In this document: positions 9,292 to 15,648 of the stretch, one piece after another
Numbering within the stretch: the first letter of the stretch is position 1
Layout of the letters: the number at the start of each line of letters is the position of its first letter
DNA from: CAZEVY01 sp964515555
Lineage (GTDB): Bacteria; Acidobacteriota; Terriglobia; Bryobacterales; Bryobacteraceae
Length of the DNA: 40,144 nucleotides
Direction of reading: 5' to 3'
Assembly: GCA_964515555.1 (NCBI GenBank)
Contig: CAZEVY010000041.1
Location: 1 to 40,144, forward strand
Program-made: the position numbers and the translations under genes
The notes under the pieces: generated by a model
What the model saw: the letters and a program-made list of their open reading frames with translations, nothing else
Told to the model about the DNA's origin: nothing
The model's database searches: none

Positions 9292-11235
9292 CTACATGTA
9301 CGGCGGAACGGGAATGCCCAGCACGTCCAGAGTCTGCTCCAGTTGGGCGCGGAAGTAATCGGTCATCCACAGCAGGAAGGTGCGCTTCTCCGGATCGCGC
9401 TCGTGAATCACCGGGTAGTCGTGATAGAACGCATTGAACGACTGCGCGAGCTGGAACGCATAGCGCGCCACGTGCGACGGCTCGCCGCTGGCGATGGCGC
9501 GCTCGACAAACGCCCCCGATTTCGACGCGCTCAGCAGCAGTTGCCAGAAATCCTCCGCCGCGAGCTGGCGCCGCATGGCGGCCTCGTCCAGCGCCGAGGC
9601 GAAGTCCGGAAGCCGCTCGCCCCGCTCTTCCAGCTTGCGCAGAATGTTGCGCGACCGCACTGCCGCGTACTGCACGTAGGGTCCCGTCTCGCCCTCGAAG
9701 CTCAGCGCCTCCTGGAGATCGAAGGCGATCACCGTGTTGCGCGTGAACTTCAGCATGAAATAACGCAGCGCGCCGACGGCGATGGCCCCGGCCACCTGGC
9801 GGCGCTCGGCCTCCGGCGCCTCCGGATGACGCGAATCGACCTCGTCCAGCGCCTTCTCGATGGTCTTGTCGAGCAGGTCGTCGGCCTTGACGCCCAGCCC
9901 CTTGCGTCCCGATACCTCGACGTAGGGCCGCTGGCGGTCCTCCTCGCTCAGCTCGATCCCCAGTTCGACGCAGGTGCGCGGCGACAGCGCCACCATCTCG
10001 TAGGAAAAGTGAATCGACCGCTCCGCCTGCTCGTGAAAGGAGAGCGCGCGCAGTCCCGCTGCCACCACGTCCTGCAAGTACGACTGGCGCGAGTCGATCA
10101 CGTTGTAGACCTTCCACCCTCGGCCGAAGCCCGGCGCCGTGGCGCCCGCGGGCGTTGCCGTCGAGACCCACACCGTGCGCCCGTCACGCTCCATCAGCGG
10201 GCGGTAGTGGAAGTCGCGCCCCAGCAGTCCGAACTTCCAGAGCTGGTAGGCGATGTCCTTGCCCACGTAGGTCACGGTGCCGTTGGAGCGCACGATGACC
10301 TTGCTGTCCTCCTCGGCGGCGGAGTCGGAGAAGGCGCTCGACGGCATCACCCAGCAGCCCTTGTTTTTGCCTTCGGTCTCGAAGTGAATTCCCTGGCGCT
10401 GCTTGAGCAGCTCGAACGCCGCCGCCCAGAACTTCAGGTGCAGGATCTCGCTCTCGCGCGGCAACACGTCGTATCCCACGCCGATGCGCGCCATCGTCCG
10501 CAGGTGCGCCTTCATCGTCGCGTCCGCGACCAGGTGCCCGATGCGCGCCAGCTCCCCTTCGCCCGCCTCGACGGCGTGCAGCGTCTCGGCGCGCCAGGCC
10601 TTGGCCTCGGGGTGCTCGTCGTAGTAGGCCGAGACGCGCGCGTAGAGATCCCAGCAGTAGTAGTCGAAGCGGTCGCCCGCCGCCAGCGCCGCGACCTCCT
10701 CCTCGGTCTTCTTCTCCAGCCAGTGAAATCCCACCACCACGTCGGCCACCTGGACTCCGGTGTTGTCGATGTAGTTCTGCACCTCCACCGTGTGGCCCGC
10801 CGCGCGCAGCATCCGCACGAAGGTGTCGCCCAGGACGGCGTTGCGCAGGTGGCCGATGTGGGCCGCCTTGTTGGGATTGATGTTGGTGTGCTCGACGATG
10901 ATCTTGCCGCCGCCCGCGCTTCTGGCGTCCGCGGCCCCTTCCAGCAGCGCGCGCCCGTAGCGGCCGCGGTCGAAGCGCACGTTAATGTAGCCGTTGCCGG
11001 CCACCTCGAGCGAGGCGATCCCGTCGGGCTTCGCGAGGCCCGCGGCGATGCGCGCGGCGATGGCCTTGGGCGCCTGGCGGAGTTGCTTGGCGAGTTGAAA
11101 CGCGACCGGCAGCGCCAGCTCGCCGAAGGCCGCGTCGCGCGGCTGCTCGACCACCACGGGTGCGTCCGCGCCGAGCTCCTCGCGGACGTACGCCGACACC
11201 GCCGCTTCGACTTGTTTTTCCAGTTGATGAAACAC
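9292..11235 (-). CDS. argS: Arginyl-tRNA synthetase
   Basis: This class I enzyme charges tRNA-Arg in the cytoplasm. The HIGH-type motif is AHIGHLRN, in the context NINPNKAAHIGHLRNAVLGD near residues 110-130. The second ATP-binding loop is the degenerate ArgS form GRKGLGVKADDLLD instead of KMSKS. The anticodon-binding DALR region follows YVQYAAVRSRNILRKL, and the C-terminus IPVPPYM is typical. I chose the GTG at 11235, 11 bp after the DUF2061 stop, because the family N-terminal domain begins at FHQLEKQVEAAV. An ATG at 11298 would overlap DUF2061 and add an atypical sequence. At 647 residues it is longer than the usual 550-580, mainly in the catalytic part around residues 300-400. Confidence 0.95.
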   Translation of the reverse strand: MFHQLEKQVEAAVSAYVREELGADAPVVVEQPRDAAFGELALPVAFQLAKQLRQAPKAIAARIAAGLAKPDGIASLEVAGNGYINVRFDRGRYGRALLEGAADARSAGGGKIIVEHTNINPNKAAHIGHLRNAVLGDTFVRMLRAAGHTVEVQNYIDNTGVQVADVVVGFHWLEKKTEEEVAALAAGDRFDYYCWDLYARVSAYYDEHPEAKAWRAETLHAVEAGEGELARIGHLVADATMKAHLRTMARIGVGYDVLPRESEILHLKFWAAAFELLKQRQGIHFETEGKNKGCWVMPSSAFSDSAAEEDSKVIVRSNGTVTYVGKDIAYQLWKFGLLGRDFHYRPLMERDGRTVWVSTATPAGATAPGFGRGWKVYNVIDSRQSYLQDVVAAGLRALSFHEQAERSIHFSYEMVALSPRTCVELGIELSEEDRQRPYVEVSGRKGLGVKADDLLDKTIEKALDEVDSRHPEAPEAERRQVAGAIAVGALRYFMLKFTRNTVIAFDLQEALSFEGETGPYVQYAAVRSRNILRKLEERGERLPDFASALDEAAMRRQLAAEDFWQLLLSASKSGAFVERAIASGEPSHVARYAFQLAQSFNAFYHDYPVIHERDPEKRTFLLWMTDYFRAQLEQTLDVLGIPVPPYM

Positions 11236-11246
11236 GGGAGGTCCGG

Positions 11247-11468
11247 CTACGACTCGAACTCGGCGCCCTTCAGGCGGCCGAACGGAATCTTCGCCCACAG
11301 GCGCTCATGAAAGAAGTAGAGCCCGATCTTCACGATCGCGTCCAGCGCGCCGCCGAGCGACGACACCTTGATGTCGCCGGTCAGGAAGAAGATCACCGCG
11401 ACCGTCGAAAGCGACCCGAAGAAGCGGTAGCTGAGCGCCTTGGCGATGCTGCGCCCACGCGTCTCCAT
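11247..11468 (-). CDS. DUF2061 small membrane protein
   Basis: The protein has 73 residues beginning METRGRSIAKALSYRFFGS, with two predicted membrane helices (LSTVAVIFFLTG and ALDAIVKIGLYFFHERLWAKI). The SYRFFGS and YFFHERLW motifs are the DUF2061 signature. Function is unknown. It is transcribed just ahead of argS with an 11-bp gap, so the two are probably co-transcribed. A perfect 10-bp palindrome (ATGATATCAT, 11475-11484) lies 6 bp upstream of its start and may be an operator or part of a promoter. Confidence 0.85.
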   Translation of the reverse strand: METRGRSIAKALSYRFFGSLSTVAVIFFLTGDIKVSSLGGALDAIVKIGLYFFHERLWAKIPFGRLKGAEFES

Positions 11469-11559
11469 TCGACGATGATATCATGCCGCCCCGCTGGAAT
11501 CGGCCGCGACGCTCCGCTGCCAACAGCGGCATCCACTCTTGAACATGACCGAGACGAAC

Positions 11560-11745
11560 GTCGGAATCGACTCTGGCGCGAAACCTTCTCCCGAGGCTGT
11601 CACGACGTATGCGCCTCGACCGCCGTAGACTCAACCAACAGTCCTCAGTTCGGCGATCCTAACACCGACATCAACACCCCAACTTCGGGCACATCGCTAC
11701 CCTGAGGGGAAATCGCATTCTCTACATCGGCAGCCGTATCGCTCT
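11560..11745 (+). pseudogene. Decayed C-terminal fragment of an Oar-like TonB-dependent receptor
   Basis: In one frame, about 11638-11685 reads NSPQFGDPNTDINTP. After a one-base shift within caacaccccaac the next frame reads NFGHIATLRGNR, then ILYIGSRIAL to about 11740. Together these match the typical tail of acidobacterial TonB-dependent receptors (an FN-NSPQFG-P-T-I-NFG-I block, then a GNR-aligned last strand ending in an aromatic residue). Upstream, 11600-11635 gives RMRLDRR in a third frame, compatible with the preceding strand. The final aromatic residue and stop are lost and no start exists. The fragment lies downstream of the propeller gene on the opposite strand. The assignment rests on my memory of the family pattern, and boundaries are approximate. 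Confidence 0.62.
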
Positions 11746-11761
11746 TGGTGCGGCGTGCCGG

Positions 11762-12775
11762 CTACAGGCCGCGGCTCCACCACCGAAACACCCGGTCCCT
11801 CCTGTTCCAGGTGACGAGTTCTGACCCATCCGCGCCGACCGTGAGGCTGTCGCCGTGCTGATCCGACTCGAGTTTCCATCCGGTCAGCCGATCCAGGCTG
11901 TAAACCCCGTATCTCAAGGAACCTGCCGCGTCAGGCTGGTCAAAACCTACAGGAAAAACGCCAAAAAGAACACCGTCTCCCGTGGCCGCCACGGAACTGC
12001 TGAAACGGCCTGATCGGTTCAAGGGAACATCAAGTCGGCTCGTGAGTTGGCCATCCTGGTCGAATTGCAGCAGGGCGTTCACGCCGGGAGCCCAGAAGCA
12101 CGCTCCCTCGCCGCAGGGAAAAAGGCGAGGAAAGCCGGCTCCTCGATTCAACAGCGCCTCGAGATCCTTCCCCGGCAGGAGGTTGCGCGGAAGGTGCCTC
12201 GATAACAGTTGCCCCGCCGGCGAATATCGATAAACAATCTCATAGTCGTCCTGCTTCAGAACCTGCCGCTTTTCCAGGTTCGGGCCCGCGCACCAAATCG
12301 TTCCTTTGGCGTCGAATGTGACGCGATTACAGAGAACCGGGCTCGTGCGCACAATTCGAGCGGTCTTCGGGGGCCTTGCGGTGGTATCGAACGTCAGCAG
12401 CACGCTGGCGGCCTGTCCGGCGGTGCTCCAGACTTCCCCTGCGGCGACGAGCAAGCCGCGCCCGTCGTACGCCGCATCTGCAACGCGAATCATCCTGGTG
12501 TCGGGAACCAACGGCCCCGGCGAAACGGCAAAAACTTCCTTGCCTTCGGCGTTCAATACGGCGACCCATACATCGCCCAGGCCCGGCTCCCGGCCGCCGG
12601 TGCGATGAATCAGTACGAAGTGCCCGTACTCAAACTTCGCTTCCGCCGCCACGTTGTGCGGGGCGTCTAATCGGATTTCCTTACGTACGGTGGACTGGGC
12701 TTTCGCGGCGAACTCCCCCGGAAAAACCGCGGCTCCGAGAATCGGAGCGAGCGGCAATAACCATCGGCGGCACAT
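11762..12775 (-). CDS. Exported protein, probable beta-propeller, unknown family
   Basis: The ATG at 12775 has a GGGAGG Shine-Dalgarno 5 bases away and opens directly into a signal peptide (RRWLLPLAPILGAAVF, cleavage probably after AKAQS). The open frame continues upstream but that part overlaps the preceding gene. The product is 337 residues. Repeating beta-type blocks such as AYDGRGLLVAAGEVW, FDAKGTIWCAG, YRYSPAGQLLSRHL, LLQFDQDGQLTSRLDVPL and YSLDRLTGWKLE suggest a 6-bladed propeller of the NHL/TolB sort. I cannot name the family. Its Shine-Dalgarno overlaps the end of the cysteine-rich gene (17-bp gap), so the two share one transcript driven from the promoter near 13300. The DNA is less GC-rich than its surroundings. 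Confidence 0.72.
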   Translation of the reverse strand: MCRRWLLPLAPILGAAVFPGEFAAKAQSTVRKEIRLDAPHNVAAEAKFEYGHFVLIHRTGGREPGLGDVWVAVLNAEGKEVFAVSPGPLVPDTRMIRVADAAYDGRGLLVAAGEVWSTAGQAASVLLTFDTTARPPKTARIVRTSPVLCNRVTFDAKGTIWCAGPNLEKRQVLKQDDYEIVYRYSPAGQLLSRHLPRNLLPGKDLEALLNRGAGFPRLFPCGEGACFWAPGVNALLQFDQDGQLTSRLDVPLNRSGRFSSSVAATGDGVLFGVFPVGFDQPDAAGSLRYGVYSLDRLTGWKLESDQHGDSLTVGADGSELVTWNRRDRVFRWWSRGL

Positions 12776-12780
12776 ACTTA

Positions 12781-12786
12781 CCTCCC
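12781..12786 (-). promoter_or_regulatory. Ribosome binding site deciding the start of the propeller gene
   Basis: GGGAGG on the minus strand lies 5 bases before the ATG at 12775. The upstream ATG at 12793 in the same frame has no such site, so 12775 is the start. Confidence 0.75.
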
Positions 12787-12792
12787 GTTTCA

Positions 12793-13258
12793 TCAAAGAC
12801 AATCGCGGTCGCATTGGCATGCGCCTGAGCAGTGGCAATAGCAAAACTGGCAGGAAATCTCCGTTTGCGTGACAATGCAGCGGGCTACATCCTCCTCTGG
12901 ACACTCGCCGCAGTCGTATGGCTCCGTGTACATGCCCCAATGCACACCACAGTCCCCGCAATCGGCTTGAAACATCAGTGCCGGCTTAAGAGCCACGCCC
13001 CCTCGGGACGGGCCGCTGGTTGCGCCGCTCCCAAGCGTTGGAGCCGGGCAGTTCCCGATTCGGCCGACGGCGCCCGGCGAGCCTCGCCGCGTTGGCAGTC
13101 CCTGGAGGGTTCGGAATGATCGCAAGCCGGAATACATTGAGGGCACGAATCTGCCGGTAATGGAATCAATTACCGCCGGTTTGTGTGTGCGTTGGGGGGG
13201 GCGTAGAAGGCGCAATTACGGACAAAACTCCGATTGCTGTGAGCAGTTTCACGAGCAT
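12793..13258 (-). pseudogene. Exported cysteine-rich peptide gene interrupted by a one-base shift at a C8 run
   Basis: A perfect AAGGAGGA site precedes the ATG at 13258, which opens MLVKLLTAIGVLSVIAPST, a signal peptide. At the run of eight C (13194-13201 on the plus strand as G8) this frame ends after 30 codons. With seven C the frame would continue as PPQRTHKPAVIDSITGRF and on to 12793, giving 154 residues. The last 56 residues hold 12 cysteines in CGDC, CGEC, CQFCYCHC and CQCDRDC clusters. The family is unknown; a metal-binding, disulfide-rich or modified peptide are all possible. Either the run is a sequencing error, a phase-variable tract, a programmed shift, or a true mutation. An alternative unshifted start is the TTG at 13215, which lacks a signal peptide and a ribosome site. 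The stop is 17 bp from the propeller start. Confidence 0.7.
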
Positions 13259-13263
13259 GACCG

Positions 13264-13271
13264 TCCTCCTT
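13264..13271 (-). promoter_or_regulatory. Strong ribosome binding site for the cysteine-rich peptide gene
   Basis: AAGGAGGA on the minus strand, 5 bases before the ATG at 13258. It is the best-matching site seen in the window and is the main reason to take the signal-peptide frame as real. Confidence 0.85.
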
Positions 13272-13281
13272 GTTGGACAAT

Positions 13282-13310
13282 ACAGTATCACGACAGTTTC
13301 ATCGTGTCAA
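13282..13310 (-). promoter_or_regulatory. Sigma-70-type promoter of the cysteine-rich peptide/propeller operon
   Basis: On the minus strand TTGACA (13310-13305, full consensus) is separated by 17 bases from TACTGT (13287-13282), putting transcription start near 13275, just ahead of the AAGGAGGA site. The spacer contains an inverted repeat, CACGA at 13289-13293 and TCGTG at 13302-13306, placed where a repressor could bind. Confidence 0.65.
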
Positions 13311-13315
13311 TCCCA

Positions 13316-13347
13316 CAAAATAGTCTCTCAAAATAGTCCAATATTGG
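13316..13347. promoter_or_regulatory. Direct repeats and palindrome upstream of the cysteine-rich operon promoter
   Basis: CAAAATAGTC occurs exactly twice, at 13316-13325 and 13329-13338, with a 13-bp period. The second copy runs into a perfect palindrome CCAATATTGG at 13338-13347. These lie immediately upstream of the -35 box of the leftward operon and about 55-85 bp upstream of the rightward promoter. A regulator binding here could control either gene. The AT content stands out against the GC-rich background. Confidence 0.55.
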
Positions 13348-13400
13348 CAGCGGAAGCGGCGGCACTTTGCCTCGCCAACCCGCCCTCCCGACTCCCCTGA

Positions 13401-13429
13401 TTGACTCGCCCTCCCCCGATTGCTATAAG
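13401..13429 (+). promoter_or_regulatory. Promoter of the CehA/McbA gene, giving a leaderless transcript
   Basis: TTGACT (13401-13406) and TATAAG (13424-13429) are spaced by 17 bases and each matches consensus at 5 of 6 positions. Transcription should begin about 7 bases after the -10 box, i.e. at or next to the ATG at 13435. No Shine-Dalgarno exists, so the mRNA is probably leaderless. Confidence 0.65.
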
Positions 13430-13434
13430 TGAAC

Positions 13435-15606
13435 ATGTTCCAGCGACGCGCCCTCCTCGCACTCCCCTTCGCCCTCGCCCTCCTCCTCATCACCGCCGCC
13501 GACTCCCCCGAGCTCCGACGCTACGACCGCGCCCGCGGCGCCCTCCGCGCCCTCGTCGACCGCTACCCCGCCGCCTTCCCCACCCTCCAGCGCGAGCGCC
13601 TCATCGAATCCTTCCAGCAACTCCAGGCCGCCGCCGGCTACTGGACCCTCGCCGCCGACAACGACGCCGCCATCATCACTCGCGCCCGATCCTCCGCCGA
13701 AGGCGCCCTCATGCGCGCGCTCGCCGTCCTCGACAACTCGCCCATCCTCCATCGCGTCTCGCTCCCCGCCGCCGCCGCGCTCCCCGCCCAGCGATGGGCC
13801 TCCGGCGCCGGCGTCGTGCTCCTCCGCGTCTCGCGGCCCGGCGCCGTCGCCGACACCATCCCCGATTTCCTCGTCCATGAAGCCGACCTCGCCGCCTCCG
13901 CCGGCCCCATCACACTCGACATTGGCACGGCCGCCACCCTCTACGCGCTCGTCTTCGTCGAGAACGCCGCCTCCGGCGCGCGACCCATCGAGCTCCGCTC
14001 CGGCGCCGCCACCCTCGCCACGCTCGCGCTCGAGATCGCCGTGCCGCCGCCCGCGCGCCTCAAGGTCGAAATCGCCGACGCCGCCTCTCCCGGACGTCCC
14101 ACGCCCGCCGTTGTCGGCCTCTACTCCGCCGACAGCCAGTTGCAGATTCCGCCGCAGGCGCTCTCGTTCGAGCGCGCCGGCTTCCGCTACAACGAACCGC
14201 CTTACCGCCAGAAGCAGGCCAAGGCGCGCGCCTACGAGCAGTCGCATTACTGGCCCGGCGGCCCCGGCATGGACAAGGCTTTCTTCGTCGATGGCGGCTT
14301 CGAGGCCACTGTCCCCGAGGGCGATTACACCCTCATCGTCGGCAAGGGCTTCGAGTACACGCCCGAGGTGCGGACCATTCGCGTCTCCTCCGCGGCAGCA
14401 CGCACCGAGCGCGTCAACCTGAAGCGTTGGGTCGACATGCCCGCGCGCGGCTGGTATTCGGGCGACGGACACGTGCACTTCGAGCGGCGCACCCCCGAGG
14501 CCAATCGCGATCTCATGCTCTGGACCCAGGCCGAGGACGTTCACCTGGCGAGCGTCATGCGCATGGGTGACGCTCTGCAAACCTACTTCGAGCAGTACGC
14601 CTACGGCCGCTCCGGGCGCCACGCCGCGGGCGCTTACGCGCTCGTCCCCGGACAGGAGGACCCGCGCACCATCGGCATGGGCCACACGCTGCACATGAAT
14701 ATCGCCGCGCCGCTGCGAAAACCGGACGATTATTACTTATATGATCTGGTGTTCGAGGAAATGCGCCGCCAGGGTGCGCTCACCGGCTACGCCCACGTCT
14801 ACCAGCCGCCCGCCATGGGCTTCCTCGTCCGCCAGGACATGACTCTCAACGTCCCCGCCGGGCGCATCGACTTCGTCGAAATCTCCGAATTCGGCGAAAT
14901 GGATATGAAGCTCTATTACGAGTTTCTCAATCTCGGATTCCCGCTCACCGCCTCGGCCGGCAGCGACGTGCCCTGGGGACACAGCATCGGGACGTCGCGC
15001 GTCTATGCCCACATTGGGGCTCACACCGGCGCGGCCTTCGCGCCGGATGCCTGGTTCGACGCCGTGAAGAACGGCCGGACCTTCATCACCATCGGCCCGA
15101 TGATCGAGCTCGCCGTGAACGGCCAGCTTCCCGGCGCGCGCATTTCCGCCAAGGCCGGCGAGACCGTGCGCATCACCGCCCGCGCGTTCGGTGATCGCGT
15201 GCTGCCGCGGTATCTCGAAATCGTCGCGCAGGGCGATGTCGTCCGCGCGGTCACCGGCGGCGGCCGCGAGCTGACTCTCGATTTCACCATGCCCGTCGCC
15301 GGAAGCACCTGGATCGCCGCGCGCGCCGCGGGCGCGCACACCAGTCCCGTCTACATCTCCTCGGGCGGGAAGAAGTTCTGGAAGATCTCGCAGGTCGATG
15401 AGCTGATCGAGAATCGCCTGCGCCAGCTCGACGACATCGAGACGCTGCTGAAGAACGGTACCGCCCTCGGCCGGGAGGGCACCTGGAACAATCCCGATGT
15501 TCTTCGCAAAAACGCCGCCGCTCTACGTGAGCGCGTCGCCGCCGCGCGACGCTCCTATGAAAACCTCCGCGCCGAGGCGCGCGCCGAAAGGACTCTCTCC
15601 AATTGA
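13435..15606 (+). CDS. CehA/McbA-type PHP-domain metallohydrolase, exported
   Basis: The ATG at 13435 is preferred to the GTG at 13429, which forms part of the -10 box. The product is 723 residues with a signal peptide (RRALLALPFALALLLITAA). The N-terminal third is helical and then beta-rich, of unknown role. The C-terminal hydrolase begins at GWYSGDGHVHF near residue 339, the hallmark metal site of CehA/McbA proteins. Further candidate ligands are HTLHMN (about 417), GYAHVYQ (about 452) and SAGSDVPWGHS (about 507). Named members cleave carbamate esters or related bonds, but most soil homologues are untested, so the substrate is unknown. It heads a rightward cluster with a GH172-type gene and a TonB-dependent receptor. 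Confidence 0.85.
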   Translation: MFQRRALLALPFALALLLITAADSPELRRYDRARGALRALVDRYPAAFPTLQRERLIESFQQLQAAAGYWTLAADNDAAIITRARSSAEGALMRALAVLDNSPILHRVSLPAAAALPAQRWASGAGVVLLRVSRPGAVADTIPDFLVHEADLAASAGPITLDIGTAATLYALVFVENAASGARPIELRSGAATLATLALEIAVPPPARLKVEIADAASPGRPTPAVVGLYSADSQLQIPPQALSFERAGFRYNEPPYRQKQAKARAYEQSHYWPGGPGMDKAFFVDGGFEATVPEGDYTLIVGKGFEYTPEVRTIRVSSAAARTERVNLKRWVDMPARGWYSGDGHVHFERRTPEANRDLMLWTQAEDVHLASVMRMGDALQTYFEQYAYGRSGRHAAGAYALVPGQEDPRTIGMGHTLHMNIAAPLRKPDDYYLYDLVFEEMRRQGALTGYAHVYQPPAMGFLVRQDMTLNVPAGRIDFVEISEFGEMDMKLYYEFLNLGFPLTASAGSDVPWGHSIGTSRVYAHIGAHTGAAFAPDAWFDAVKNGRTFITIGPMIELAVNGQLPGARISAKAGETVRITARAFGDRVLPRYLEIVAQGDVVRAVTGGGRELTLDFTMPVAGSTWIAARAAGAHTSPVYISSGGKKFWKISQVDELIENRLRQLDDIETLLKNGTALGREGTWNNPDVLRKNAAALRERVAAARRSYENLRAEARAERTLSN

Positions 15607-15648
15607 GAGACTTCGCCGAGCGGCTTCAAGAGTGATGCGGCTCCTGAC

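Noticed and set aside
11247..11298. N-terminal extension of ArgS from the ATG at 11298
   Set aside because: It would overlap the DUF2061 gene by 52 bp and adds an Arg/Pro stretch not seen at the N-terminus of the family.
9196..11310. 704-codon plus-strand frame opposite argS
   Set aside because: argS is certain from its motifs, and the opposite frame shows no recognisable domain.
13185..13400. Plus-strand 71-codon frame across the divergent promoter region
   Set aside because: It overlaps both promoters, the repeats and the peptide gene and has no ribosome site.
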